Positions 25,501 through 36,443 of a DNA stretch of 64,000 nucleotides are shown here, one piece after another. Source of the DNA: Lepidostoma basale (taxonomy: Eukaryota; Arthropoda; Insecta; Trichoptera; Lepidostomatidae); the NCBI GenBank assembly GCA_022606425.2, contig JAHDVF020000090.1, forward strand, positions 186,001 through 250,000. Direction: 5' to 3'. How positions within the stretch are numbered: position 1 is the stretch's first letter; each line of letters starts with the position of its first letter. A program made the translations under genes and the position numbers. The notes below the pieces were generated by a model. That model worked only from the letters and a program-made list of their open reading frames with translations, did not search any database and was not told where the DNA came from.

Positions 25501-28500
25501 GTCTCGGGTTCGATTACCAGTGATGGCAGTGGGATACACTGTCTTTGGTCTAGTGTAGAATGCACACATGTCATGAGAATCAAATAATAGCTAAAAACAA
25601 ATTGCATACAGTAATTGGGTTCAAACGACCTGTTGTATAAAAAAAAATCATAAATGTATGTAAAAGAGACTAATAACACGGCAGCATTGACAGAATCACA
25701 GCTTTTGTAATCCGTTTTGTTTTATGACACATTCACTACGGTGCATATCTCTAAAATGTGTTATCCAGGGGTCAATACTCTCGGGTTATCTTTGGGTTAT
25801 ACTCCACTAGAGATTAGGGTCTGGAATCATTCTTCGGAGAGAAAAGATCTATTCTGAGATAACTCACTTTCTATTTTTGTGTGATAAGGTTGTAGCCGCA
25901 GTACACTAATCTACTGGATTAAACATTTTAACCTTTAAAATCCAGTCATCATTGCGGTTTACAAATCACACAGCTGTACATATACTTATTGTCATAGAAA
26001 GGAAATTATGATAATATAACAGTACTATTATTATGTAAATAAACATACCAAATATGAACTCAATGCTCAATGCTCAACATGGAGCAAGACCATTTTAAAA
26101 GAAGCAATATTGTGAGGTTTGGATACATTTAAATGATGATGAAGTAAAGCAGAGTCACAAGAGAGCTCCGCGCCCTCAGCACCTTGATGTTCTTTGAACG
26201 CTCCCGTTTAATAACCTTGAAATGGTTTCAATTTGAGATCACTTTCCTTTTTAGTCTTTGAACACTCCCATGTAATATCTGGGGCATTTATTTGTTTACT
26301 GTAAAATATCAGATTCAAATATTTTTGTTTATTAACACAGCTATAAGTGCAAATAAATAATCCAATGCTAGTGTCATTTCTGCTAATTTCAAATAAATGT
26401 ATAAAAAATACAATCTCTGTAAAAAATATAAAATACATAATTGGGGTTGGCACTTGGACTGCATATGGAGAATAAAAGATGATGAAAAGTAACTCACGTC
26501 ATCCGCCCACTTGTGCTTGTAGAGGTGTCGTTTCTTGCCCGCGGCTCCCGGCCCGTCATTCACTAACGAACGGCTCTTGAAGATAGAGCCTTTCTTCTTG
26601 GTGATGACCAGCTTCACACTTGGCTTATCCTCCTCTCCCGCAGCCGGGCAAGCCTCGCTTGCCAGCCGTTTGGGGGATTTGAATGTGTACTTGTCAGCTT
26701 TAATAACCTTTTCACTCGATTTCACTTGGTCTTCAGTCATTTCGACAGAATCGTCCGGTTCTGGCAGTTTGTCCTCTATACTGTCTTCAGCCGGGGCGTC
26801 CTGGGGGGGTTCACTGATAGCACTGGAAGCCACAGGGGGCTCGCGAGGCGGGGATTCACTTTCCGTCCTTGCACTAGGAGATTCGGGGGATAGCTCAGGT
26901 ACGGGGGCAGGTAACTGCGGCGCCTCGGAGGGAGGAGCGTCGCTCGCATTGTCTAGGGGCGGGGGGAGAGTGTCTTTTTTCTTATTTTTCCTACTGTAAC
27001 TTTTGGCCGGGTTCTTATTAAACTTGGCTGTTATATCGTCTATGTAGCTATTCACATTTTCATTATAATTAATGTTTGCTCTGTGTCGCATTGCACGACC
27101 AGTGGGATTATCCGGATGGGAATCTATGCTAGATTTTACACTTTGTACACCATTCTTAGGAGTCGCGGCAATATCAACAGGTTTACCAGAGTCCAGTTGC
27201 GCCAAGGTCATCTCTACCTCGTTGTCCAGATCATCCTTGAGGCCGTCGGGCAGCGGGCAGAGGTCGGGAGGGCGCAGGCGCAGGTGCGGAGGGGACAGCG
27301 GCGTGGCGTGCGCGGGTGAGGCCAGCGTCCGGTAGAGCTCGTAGTTGTCGCTGCCCGGGGTGGGGGAGGCCCCTCGCGCCGCCTCGTCCGGTTTGTGGTG
27401 GTTTCTGCGCGAGGACCGGGTACTCCTGGACTCTTTGTCCGTGTCGCTGGTTGAAGCTTCGGACTTATGAGCTTTACTCTTTGATTTCTCTTTGTTTCCA
27501 AAACACTTGATAGTTATTTTAAGGCTCTCCTGCTTGGCTGCCGGGCTGGAAGAGGTTTCCGATTCTCGAGGTTTTTCTTCCTCCAGTTCCATGCAATGGT
27601 CGGAGAAGGAATGCCTGTCGGCATTGGGCGAGGTAACAATATCTTCCGAGTCGGTACTGAGGAGGCGAGAGGTTCCTTTGGATATTCGGAGAACGATAGG
27701 AGGCTTGCCATCCTTGTTGGTGGGGCTGAGGAGGCCGGGCTTGACGTAGGTGGGGCTAGCGGCGATGGCCGGGCTGACCTTGGGCGTGCTGACCTTGGTG
27801 GGCGGGCTGTTGCTGCGCTCCTCCGAGTAGTTGATGACTTTATCTCTATTCCGGACCAGGTACCTCTTGTTGGGGCTGAGGTGAGTTTTCTCTTTCTCTT
27901 TTTCTTTCTCCTTTTCTTTTTCTTCCGGCGGGTCTTCCTTCTTGGGGGCCTTGGTGGCGAAGAATTTTCCCTTCGTGCTCTTGATGGAGCGGTCAACGTG
28001 GATCTTGAGCTTGGGAATCTCTTTTTTGAGCTCGTGCTTGGGAGATCGCTTGGAGTACGAAGTTAGCTTGGGGGGTCGATCGTCACGCCGGCTGAAGGTG
28101 GGCACGGGAAAGGCAGGAAGCGCGGGGTGGGCGGGGGAGGGGGCGGGCGCCGGAGCCACGCTGCTGGTGGGAAGCGCCGCATTCTCCGAGGGGTCCACAT
28201 TGCGGGACTTAAAGAACTTCTTGGGCTTAGGTGGAGGCGTGTTGGCCTCGGGCGCCGGCACCGTGAGAGGACTGTTCTGGTCCTGCCGCGACTTCTTCGG
28301 GTACGTGCCCACATCGCCGCTAGGAAAATCTGCAATTTCCATTTATATTGTTTTATGACAAATATTATGAACACAATATTACAAATGGTTCGGCTCCTAA
28401 CCTCCAAAAATTTGTATTGACATACATGAGAGTGCTTGTGAATTGATAAATATTTAAATACAGAATTATCTCACAATAAGGAAACCAAATATAGAACAAC

Positions 28501-29108
28501 TTGTGGCACACATTGTTAATAATAAATTTGGATTTAGCATCATCCTCCGATACTTACTGCAATAATCCTATCAACATGGAAATTGCAATACAAACAAATG
28601 TATTACATTAAGTAGTACAATTTTGTTATATTAATTATGAATTAATTAAAATTGAGGTCTGTTGACACCGGTCTGATCAGAAAGGGTCATGTGTTGTAAG
28701 AGTAGGCTCAATTCAAATGCTGGGGCTACCTATTCTCCTAAGTCGTGCAAAACAGTGAACACCATGTCAGATGGTTGATGGATAAACAATGCGGATAGCT
28801 ACATCATATCCAGGGCATTTAAATGAATAGAATTTTAGTTAAAAATGTTTAGAAATTGTTAAGGCGATAGGGTGATCAGTGATAGACTCGATAGATAGAT
28901 AGACAACGGTGCTTGCGTATCGGGAGTAAGATCGTAGTTGCGGAGACTCACTGTAAGGCGTGCTGCGTGTGGAGGTGAAGCTGGTGATGCCCCACTTGCC
29001 AACGGTGGCGGTGGAGCGCGCGGCCGAGGGGCAGTTGGAGTTCTCTCGGAACAGGTGCTCCAGAGGCACGGCCACGCTGCCGCCTCGTCCTCGGCCCCAG
29101 CGACTCAT
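16522..29108 (-). CDS. wapl: Wings apart-like (WAPL) cohesin-release factor
   Basis: WAPL binds PDS5 and cohesin and opens the ring at the SMC3-kleisin gate, controlling loop length and sister-chromatid arm release in the nucleus. Exons (minus order): 29108-28952, 28329-26498, 24380-24201, 24000-23896, 23810-23667, 23083-22962, 22861-22753, 22121-21906, 20571-20355, 18386-18271, 18163-18003, 17913-17798, 17264-17074, 16740-16522. Phases agree throughout and predict about 1294 residues. The first exon starts [20 protein letters not shown], the insect WAPL N-terminus, followed in exon 2 by [11 protein letters not shown]. Exon 2 codes some 611 residues, low in complexity, with an EK-rich run near residues 188-200 and a SYSRKN segment near 496, which resembles the YSR motif used by PDS5 ligands. 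Exons 3-14 form the conserved helical WAPL C-terminal domain ([51 protein letters not shown]). The tail is Ser/Pro-rich. I see no FGF motif in the visible exons. Confidence 0.96.
17340..17465 (+). mobile_element. SINE family 2, partial
   Basis: GGTGGTCTAGGGG (box A-like), GGGTTCAAGCCTGG (box B-like) and CTTCTTCATAATAATGAGCT match copies at 38469 and 56605. It is a second tRNA-derived SINE family, here in a wapl intron. Confidence 0.75.
17466..17740 (-). mobile_element. LINE 3' fragment
   Basis: GACCATCATCATGTTCCGGAGG, GGTAGGCAGAGAGGATGGAC and CTGTCCTGACATA match the 3' end of the LINE family at 7765. It is interrupted by a (TAA)n microsatellite near 17536-17553. Confidence 0.6.
18430..18815 (-). 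mobile_element. LINE C-terminal fragment in wapl intron 9
   Basis: The minus strand encodes [20 protein letters not shown], then [37 protein letters not shown] and a [16 protein letters not shown] segment. This is the usual tail of RTE/CR1-like polyproteins. A frameshift lies between the two parts. Confidence 0.75.
18830..19450 (+). pseudogene. Mariner-superfamily transposase remnant
   Basis: Plus-strand fragments GPYFF-like ([20 protein letters not shown]), then [20 protein letters not shown] with the family's final catalytic aspartate region, then LFH. Several stops and frameshifts interrupt it, and no inverted ends were found. It directly abuts the LINE fragment. Confidence 0.7.
19509..20117. 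mobile_element. Possible piggyBac-like non-autonomous element
   Basis: It starts TTAACCTTTAGCCACCC and ends GGGCGTTTAAAGGTAAA. The ends are roughly inverted (CCTTTA...), and TTAA is intact only at the left. No transposase frame is present. The assignment is tentative. Confidence 0.35.
20990..21540 (-). mobile_element. LINE 3' fragment split by a fold-back element
   Basis: Parts 20990-21154 and 21389-21540 join seamlessly into the 3' end of the LINE family at 7765 (CACGCTGTCTCCCCAAAGG, ACATTCAATATTTGATT, TCGGTCTTCCTCTATTTC). The 234 bp between them is a hammerhead fold-back element with a 17-bp duplication. Confidence 0.82.
21155..21388. mobile_element. Fold-back element, subfamily C2, with 17-bp target duplication
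   Basis: Flanked by ACATTCAATATTTGATT at 21138-21154 and 21389-21405. Its inverted arms meet at about 21295. On the minus strand the left arm has AUGAUGA (21287-21281), an AGG/CCU hairpin, GAAA (21266-21263) and ACAUGUC ending at 21257. The right arm keeps GAAACAUGUC (21319-21328) but has lost the UGAUGA box. Both arms carry CTCAAAAGTGGAAAAAAC. It sits in wapl intron 8. Confidence 0.75.
22330..22460 (+). mobile_element. Degraded fold-back element, subfamily B-like
   Basis: GATGAAATATGTCAATTCGA followed by AAAATATAATAAAAC resembles the 3' half of subfamily B (GAAACATGTCATT..., AAAATATAATAAAAC). The upstream arm is unclear. Confidence 0.35.
22555..22682 (-). repeat. Dispersed repeat R1 (GAGACGAAGATG family)
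   Basis: Reverse copy with AACCCAACCAATGACAGGTC, ATAAGTCCTGTAA and CTTCGTCTCTATTGAGATAC. Other copies are at 39335-39660, 51597-51850 and 59450-59590. No frame; class unknown. Confidence 0.75.
24955..25025 (+). mobile_element. SINE family 1, 3' remnant
   Basis: Only the tail is left: ACATCGATTTGACTCGCGCT, GTAATGATGTAAAG and TTCAACAAAATAATAATT. It lies in wapl intron 2. Confidence 0.65.
25490..25600 (+). mobile_element. SINE family 1, partial head and body
   Basis: GGTCTCGGGTTCGATTACC (box B), GTGATGGCAGTG and TTTGGTCTAGTGTAGAATGC, ending in GTCATGAGAATCAAATAATA. It lies in wapl intron 2, which is otherwise unremarkable (24381-26497). Confidence 0.7.
28330..28951 (-). other. wapl intron 1
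   Basis: AT-rich intron between the short first exon and the very large second exon. No repeat recognised. Confidence 0.7.
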
Positions 29109-29640
29109 GATGGACCTTCTCTAGCTTATCACGGATCGCCCACGGCCGGATTATCCGGCATTTTCCATCAGCGGATCATTCACAGACGTCAGTCTTTAAG
29201 GAGACCAAAATTTTGTTATTTTAAAAACCCACGATTGATTGACACCGATTAACTCATAACACAACCCAAATAGATAACAATACCGCCATTTTCACTGTCG
29301 AACGTATTTGTATTCTATGCAGCTTTGGATTAACAATTAAACTGAAAATCGTTTGCGGCGTGTTAAAGACATCATATTATTTGTAATATTAGATCATTTA
29401 CAGTATCACTTATCATAATAAAAAAACTTAGAACGATTTGACAAACACGGTAATGTTGTCATCCAGCTACATAACGATCGCCATTTGCATCAGGCATGAG
29501 AATGTAGAAAGCAAAGCACCGCAATGCAGCCAATATTCGCGGGCGAGCCGCTCCAACGCTCCGAGTGGTTCGCGCCCAGAATTTGAACAATCTCAGAGGC
29601 CTGTTGTTGCTATTTTAATTTTGAATCTACAATTAACCCA
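29109..29640 (-). promoter_or_regulatory. wapl 5' flank, probable promoter and 5' UTR
   Basis: Unique-looking sequence between the wapl start codon and AT-rich DNA. GC content rises near 29500-29580 (CAATATTCGCGGGCGAGCCG), the only such patch upstream of the gene. No repeat matches were noticed here. The exact transcription start cannot be told from sequence alone. Confidence 0.4.
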
Positions 29641-30104
29641 TGTAATTGTTCGAACACATTATTAAAAATAATGTTTAGAAATTTATTATTAGACTAAAAA
29701 AACATGGAAAGTGAAAAACGCTTCAATTTTTACATAGGTTACATTTTGAACAAAAAAATGTTCACGTATATAGGAAGACGCGATATGCACAACATTTAGA
29801 TAACCATGAATTTTATATTATGGTTAGGTATAAGATTTAAAGATAATATGTATAAATAATAAATACCAAAATACAATAAAAATGACATAGCAGAAATGTA
29901 AAAAAAGTACGCTTCTGTCTCGTGAAGTCTACTAACGAAAACAATAGTTTGATAAAAAATCGCTAGATGTCTATAATAACAATAAATTGGATGATTTCTA
30001 AAGCGCAATTTTTATGAGTTGATTATTTTAAGGGGGCTGTAGAAAATGCTATATTTTATATGAAAATGCTAAAACAAATATATTTAGTATGAGAGCTGAA
30101 CCTG

Positions 30105-30425
30105 ACGCAGTCGATCAGCATTTACACCAGGATAGGAAAGTTTGAAAAGGTGCGTTTTTAGTCTCGATCTAAACTCGGCGGGCTCTCGATGCACTTGAAG
30201 TCTGCATAAAGATTGTTACCGACTGAAGTGCCGGCTACCTCGAAGCCTCGGTTGGAAAATGTATGCGAGGACAGCGTTTCGGCAAAGAAAATTTTCTCAT
30301 CCGAGAAGACTTTGTTGATCGCAATGTAGACTTCCTCGCATTCAGGTTTTCGGTGATGCAGAGTTCTGATATACAAGTTGGTGTCATTCGATCCAATACC
30401 TTAAGGTGTTGTCCTCCTGTTTTGG
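30105..30425 (-). repeat. Dispersed repeat R2, copy 1
   Basis: Shares blocks with 49190-49565: GTGCGTTTTTAGTC, TCTAAACTCGGCGGG, GAAGACTTTGTTGATCGC and GCATTCAGGTTTTCGGTGAT. It has a short minus-strand frame (EVYIAINKVFSDEKIFFAET) and is probably the 3' end of an unidentified retroelement. It lies between wapl and iqub. Confidence 0.55.
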
Positions 30426-31386
30426 AATGTTGACGTAAACTTTATTGAAGCAATATAGTCGTGACACGACGAAGGAATCGATTAGTGTTTTAAAATTGTC
30501 AACGGGAATATATCTTTGTACAAATCTAAATTGCTTGAAATGAAAGATGCTATTACTGAGTATTTTATTGATTTCAGATTAATGAAAGATCATTCTCTAG
30601 ATGGACGCCAAAAAGCTCTATTGAATTTCTAGGATAAATGTCTGTGTCGAATATGGATATTGGGGACCGATTAATGAAATATTGACGCTTAGAAGCATAG
30701 GAGCAGTGCAAAGAAATTCTGTTTTCTTTAATTTTCAAAATTTAAGTTTACACACAGACAGGATATATTTTGTTGCATGGTAAAAAAATGATATTTTGGG
30801 TTAACTTGCAATTTATTTATGGCAACATTCGTTTAACTTAAAGATGACGGTGATCTAACAAAATTACGCTCAACTAAATTTGAGTGGTCTAAAGAAGGTA
30901 AACCACTTTTTAAATTGATGAATACAATAAAAATGCACCCAAGTTGCATTACGTTAAATTTTTGGATTAGTTTGTTTTGAATACATTTATAAAAATAACC
31001 ACCAACGTGCATTTGTTCAGTAATTCTCTTATTATAAAAATATCCATTCCAGAATGCATTAAAAGTAAGTAAGTCAGTAGTCAAATCACAATATATTTAT
31101 TATAATATTATTTTCTTCAAATATATTGTTCGATATTCATATAAAAATGTCACAACAGAAATATAAGCGGGTATTATGAAATAGCGCAGTATTTAGACAA
31201 GCAACTTTAATTTGAGTATATCAACATCTATTTTGCAATCACGATGACGAATAATTAATGATTTCAGATAGGAAGGGGATAATTATGTTACGATTATTCA
31301 AACCACCCTCTTTTTGACACAAATTCATATTTTAAACTGGGATCGTTAAGTCACTTTTTAAGATGTCCGTTAATTTATAAGCGTAT
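30426..31386. other. wapl-iqub intergenic DNA
   Basis: AT-rich, no supported gene or repeat. The right end should include the iqub 3' UTR. Confidence 0.5.
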
Positions 31387-34300
31387 TTAATTTTGCGAGG
31401 AATCAACGCTGGTCGCTTGAGTCGTCGGGAGGGAGTAGATGTCCTCCTCACTGTCGGCCTCCTCCGCTCCCGCTAGGTCGCTGAAGTGCGCTCTCGCCAG
31501 CAAGTGTTTACTGCGCACCGTCTTCACGAGGTCCGAGTCGTATACCTGCTCCGGACTCTCCAGCTTCAGGTGCGCCTTCACCTCCTTGGTGCTCAGCAGA
31601 ATGCAGTTCCAGGGAGACCAGTCCTTATTAACTTTCCACCGGCAAAGCCTCAAATCGCTTACATCGCTCACTTCGCTGACAGCGGAACGAGAGTGCCATA
31701 TCTTTTCGACGATAAAATAAATATCGTTGTCCTGCAGAATAAAAGCGAGCGAAGCCCAGCACCGCTTGCGCCTCTCCTCCCTCCTGACGGCGCGGAGGAT
31801 GTGCGTGTACTGCATCATCTCTAGACACGTGTTGTTGGCCGTGTTTCCCCAGCAGCACGATGTACAGATTTCCATGTCCCTCGTCTGCGAGTGCAAAGGG
31901 AATTCTCTGTAAGTTTTTACTTGATCGCACTCTTTGCAGTGATACAGCCTTTCTTCCTTCATGGAAGCGTGCTTCTTCTCTTCGTTCCTCCTCATGCTTC
32001 CTTTATTAAACTGCGGTAAATGAAGGAACTTAAACACCATCGATTGGATCCTTTTCCTTAAAATGTCCAGATCTTTATTGGACACATTTCTCACCATGAG
32101 ATCGCATTCCCTATCGATAAGGGAAGTGAGCTGTTCGGTTAGCGGGCTGGGGTAATCTTGAAGTGTTATTTTAAAGTTGACGAGGAGTTCCATTCGCTCC
32201 TCAAACTTGATCTCCTGTTTGGTGAAAGAGTAGTAGAGGTCCCGCAAGTGGCGAGCGTGCTGAGCTTCCAGAGTGTCCATAGATACGTGCGTCCCTTTGG
32301 GAGTTTTCCATTTAATAGGACTGGACATGGCCTCGAGTAGCTTCTTCTCTTTAATGATTCTGTTATCTTCTTTTAGTTCGGCCCTGAATTTCTCGATCGA
32401 GCGAAGCATTTCGATCTCTTTATCAAGGAGTAAACAAAATTCGGCAATTTTAGGTCCTTTTGTGTGAAGTTTGGAAATACGAGCGACTTCTGAGTTTCTC
32501 CACCTGTCGACCTAAAAAAACATTTATTTTGCTAAAAACACACTTTCCATTATTATAGTATTTTATATTTAAATGCTTGGAACATTTCTCGAACATGACA
32601 TTTATTATAATTATAATATAAATATGTATGAAAGATCTTAATTTACAATAAAAAAATAACATTATTACTGTTAAAATTTATAACACTGTTAAAATATCAC
32701 AATTTATTTTTATTCACTAAGAAATCGTGACAGCTGTTTCTAAACTAAGAGTTTTTTGTAACACCTGATGATGCTAACATCGGTTGGCGAAACAGCTGTC
32801 GCAAATTCTCAGTGAATAAAAATAAATTGCGATATTATAACAGTGTTATAAATCGTAACAGTAATAATGTTGAAGTATCATAGTGTTTCGGCCAAAACAA
32901 TGGACTATTTAAAAAATAACATGTTGTTTCTTTACCATCGCATAAAGTTGGTCAAAGTCTTCCCTGGTTCGAGGAAAGGTCTTTTTTACGATTTCCTGTC
33001 TTAATCGAAGTTCATATTCTCTGGCGTCATTAAGTTCCTCATTCTTCAAATCTTCTATGCGTTGCCTGTAAATACAATGATAAAATTAGGAAACCAAATG
33101 TTACAAAAGCGATTCGATTAGACTCGACGTTGTCCAGAATTGATTTTTTTACACAGATTTAAATAATTTTGCATTGGAAATATGACGGACTTCGTTTTTT
33201 TGAAGCATTAGTACACACAGGATAAGTGTATAAATATTTGATTAAAAGGGTGGAATAAAATGTATTTAACCTTCCTCATGAATGCTTTTTACACATTTTA
33301 ATTTAGCCAGAAAGAAAAATAAATCAGATGCAAAAATAACAACAGATATAAAAAATCAGAGAAGTAGGTACTCACTTGCATCTCTGCAGCCAGTCTCTGA
33401 CCGCCTTCCTATATCGGTAGGCTCTCCACGCTCTTTGGATGATGGTCGCTCTGAGATTGGGGTTGATTCTAGCCATCATCTCCGCGTACGTCTCATACGG
33501 CTTGGGGATGATAATGACGTCATTTACGCAGGGGATGTACACCCCGGGTAGGTTCATCTGGGTACTGCATTCCAAGCTAGTGTCCTAGAGTCGTGCAACA
33601 ACATTAATTTACAGATAATCTAATTCTCGTCGTTTGCTCCATAAGGCATACGCTCAATTTATCCACCCTGACAACATATTGTAACATAGTTAGACAGTTA
33701 CAACATGCATTATTGTTTTGAAGAGGTTAAAGTGATAAGATTGAATGATGACGCGAGGTAACGTTGTATTATTGTTATGGGTTATATACGTATTCATGCA
33801 CAACCAAAATGGGAAAATACGTACGTAGAAAGTAAAGGTCTAGTTTATATTAAAAAAAGTTTCTTACAACAGATTTTGTTTTGACGAAATAAGTTTGCGT
33901 GTCTCTGCAATTCTTTTTATACCAAGGAACCCGATCTGGCCTCTGAGGAGTCTGGGAAAATGCGTGATGATACTCTGTCCCTGGAATAAACATTTTAATT
34001 AAGAATTTTTATGTTTTTAGTAGCATTAAGCTATGTGGTTACATATTGTAACTAATTTTTATAAATTCTTTTTCATACGAGTTCCTAACATACATGTCGA
34101 GTTATGGGTGGGACGACGACTTCAAGGAGTTACTTGGCTTATTAGTGGTATATTATCTGAACATTATTGTTTAGTATGTTTGTCATATTAAACAACCAGA
34201 ATAAAAAACATTAAATTTTTTTGGGAAGTCTTCTATGTATAAGAAATAATAAAAATATCTACTTAGTGCTGTGCTATAATATAACTCGAGGGATGGCATT

Positions 34301-36443
34301 TGTTTCGGAATTTAATATTATTTTACATTTTACGTCCATTCATTAAACATACCATTGCGTTATTCAATACCGTGACTACACGACGAAAGAGAATTTGATA
34401 GCACATTTGTTTTTATTGCACAGTTCCATCGGAACTAATATTCAAACGCAATGGAAATGGTTCCTATTTGATCTAATTAATTCCTTTCATAGGTGCAGTA
34501 AAATTATACATCTGAAAATCTACAAAACACTAAAAACACAATCGAGGAGTCAATTAGTTTGCACTTTATTTTTACAAACAAAGTAAAATGTATACACGAT
34601 TCCGAAACAAACAACGCGCACATTTTATACATAGAAATAAAAGATTGCTTTGTTAATTTATAATAGTAACGCAAGGTATATAGAATAAATATGGTAAGAT
34701 ATTCCGCGTTTTATTTTTGACATCTACTGCGCAGCTACGTCACGTGGAGACCCAAGCATTAGGTTGTGTAGTATGAGTTGAGTATATATTTATACATTGG
34801 GTATGGAATTTTTCTTTGTTTATTTATTACGTCTAATTAAAAGAAGTTTTTGTAATTGTATTAAATAAATTATGACAAATCGTTTTCTTTATTTAAGTTA
34901 TTGTTTTTTTTATTTTTCTTTTTTTAGAGTTAGCATCTTCAATGAGCTTTAAGTTCATTGTTCTTATTTTGAAAAACATTTTACATCGATAAAAAGATTT
35001 TTAACTGGATATGGCAAATCAACTCCATTTGATTTAGCTTGTTTATAGTTATTTAGGTTTGTTTATAGTTTCGTTTCGATTTCGAGTTCACCACATGACG
35101 TCACTTGACAGCAAATTATTAGAAAGGGATAGCATGCTACGTGCGCAATATCTTACCATATTATTCTATATACCTTGATAGTAACGTACATTTATCATGT
35201 CACGTGAGGTTTCGGGAACTAAGGGATCATATCATGGTGAAATTAAAATGTATTACGGAACTACGACGGTAAATGTAAAGTAATATACAAAATATGTACG
35301 TATCATACCTAAAACTAAATTAACTAACTATATTTGATTACATCCCTAACAAACGAGAATGTTATGATAAAATCGTCTCACAGATGAACGCACGCGTCGT
35401 TATACGATGCTAATATGAAAATGAAGCGTGATCAAAAGGATAATACAAGATAGTCTGTCTTTTCTGACTTCTCCTACAGCTAAATGAAATTATGGTAAGC
35501 TGCAGAGTTGACGACGAAGTTAGAAGTTAAGCCCGTTCCGCACAAGTTGTACTCGGACGCCAGAAGTTACATTAATTAAATTAGTGGACGAAATACCTGT
35601 GTCCTTATTCCGATAGCCCCCCAAGTACGGCTTGATCATTCTCGCATCGATGACTTCCACGTTGATGTTCACGAAACTATTCTCTCCCTTCGGAACCGTC
35701 ACGGACAGTACGTCGGCTACCGGCGCGGCGTCTTTATACAGCAGGTCGAACTTCAGCTTCGTGCTATCGTTGGTGAAAAGTTTTATTTCCAAGTTTCCGA
35801 AATTATCCATTTCCAGCTCCGACAGGGGAACGTCTTCCTCCAGCCGCACCCTCTTGTGGATCATGACGAGCCTCCGGCCGTCTATCAGGAACGTAGAGCA
35901 AATGTCGTCTCGCACTTCGTTGATGGTCGTTGTGCTCGGAAAGGATTTCGTGAACGTGTGGTATTGTCTCACTACGTTGAACTTGCACGTCACGATCGGC
36001 GGGACTACTTTTCTCTTTCTCGGTTCTTTCTGCAGGGTGACGGATATTGCGTCGTTGAATTTCTCTTTGACAACATCAACGTCGATGAAGGTCGCATCTC
36101 TGGTTGAGAGCTCGACATGGGCGTTGGGGGATCTCTCCTCTTCCAGCTCCAGGATTCGCACCTCATTCGGGACAGATGTTCCTTCTTTTGAAATGTCGAT
36201 GTTATCCCCGGACATGTTGAGCAATTTAGCCAACTTTTCTTTAACGTCAAGCACCGTAAAGGAATCCTTGAAGGATCTGATGAAATAGTCGTCGCCCTGG
36301 TGTGACACTTGGAAGGTAATCTGTACCCGCTTGTCATCCAGTGAATGACTGTCGATTGTTTCGAAAACGTCATCGTTTGAATTTGAATTCGAATGCGTGG
36401 GCTCGGAATGTTGTCGAATAAACTTGATTTCGCGTTGGAACAT
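31387..36443 (-). CDS. iqub: IQ motif and ubiquitin-like domain protein (IQUB)
   Basis: Member of the IQUB family, a component of motile cilia and sperm flagella linked to the radial spoke and binding calmodulin-like light chains. Exons (minus order): 36443-35597, 33980-33868, 33584-33376, 33065-32936, 32511-31387. Phases agree and give about 807 residues, close to human IQUB (791). Residues about 40-100 (VQITFQVSHQG to ILELEEE) and 150-225 (CKFNVVRQYHTF to LEIKLFT) both look like beta-grasp ubiquitin-like folds; the second is the family's recognised one. The IQ motif is at about 367-381 (IIQRAWRAYRYRK). A coiled and basic middle follows. Near residues 625-652 a CxxC, 20-residue spacer, CxxC pattern suggests a zinc ribbon. 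The C-terminal part (RCWASLAFILQDNDIYFIVE, WSPWNCILLS) is the conserved IQUB tail. The last exon carries almost half the protein. The start was chosen as the first ATG of the open exon. Confidence 0.93.
32663..32910 (+). mobile_element. Fold-back element, subfamily A, with 12-bp duplication
   Basis: AAAAAATAACAT occurs at 32651-32662 and 32911-32922. Inverted arms (about 32663-32740 and 32789-32865) carry AACAGTAATAATGTT, TAACACTGTT and GTGAATAAAAATAAATT. A complete hammerhead-like core lies at the inner end of the right arm. The 3' end GTGTTTCGGCCAAAACAATG recurs in other A copies. It is inserted in iqub intron 4, ending only about 25 bp from the donor side of exon 4 (32935). Confidence 0.82.
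32756..32812 (+). ncRNA. Hammerhead ribozyme-like motif A1
   Basis: CUGAUGA (32765-32771), one extra U, helix II GCUAAC-AUCG-GUUGGC (32773-32788; six pairs with one U-G), GAAA (32789-32792). Helix III is ACAG/CUGU with no loop, and the predicted cleavage base C17 is 32800. All core bases match the type I consensus. Helix I is weak in this copy and helix III is minimal, so activity may need a dimer. The extra base after A9 departs from consensus. Confidence 0.65.
34672..35177. mobile_element. MITE with 9-bp target duplication in iqub intron 1
   Basis: Ends CAAGGTATATAGAATA... and ...TATTCTATATACCTTG form inverted repeats of about 35 bp, continuing through ATATGGTAAGATATT. ATAGTAACG is duplicated exactly (34663-34671, 35178-35186). 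A 9-bp duplication suggests a Mutator-like or Merlin-like origin. It carries no frame. Confidence 0.85.

Noticed and set aside
26535..28358. Several plus-strand open frames of 100-160 codons opposite wapl exon 2
   Set aside because: They are antisense shadows of a long GC-rich coding exon; no splice context or family similarity.
35632..36288. 218-codon serine-rich plus-strand frame
   Set aside because: Antisense to the first iqub exon.
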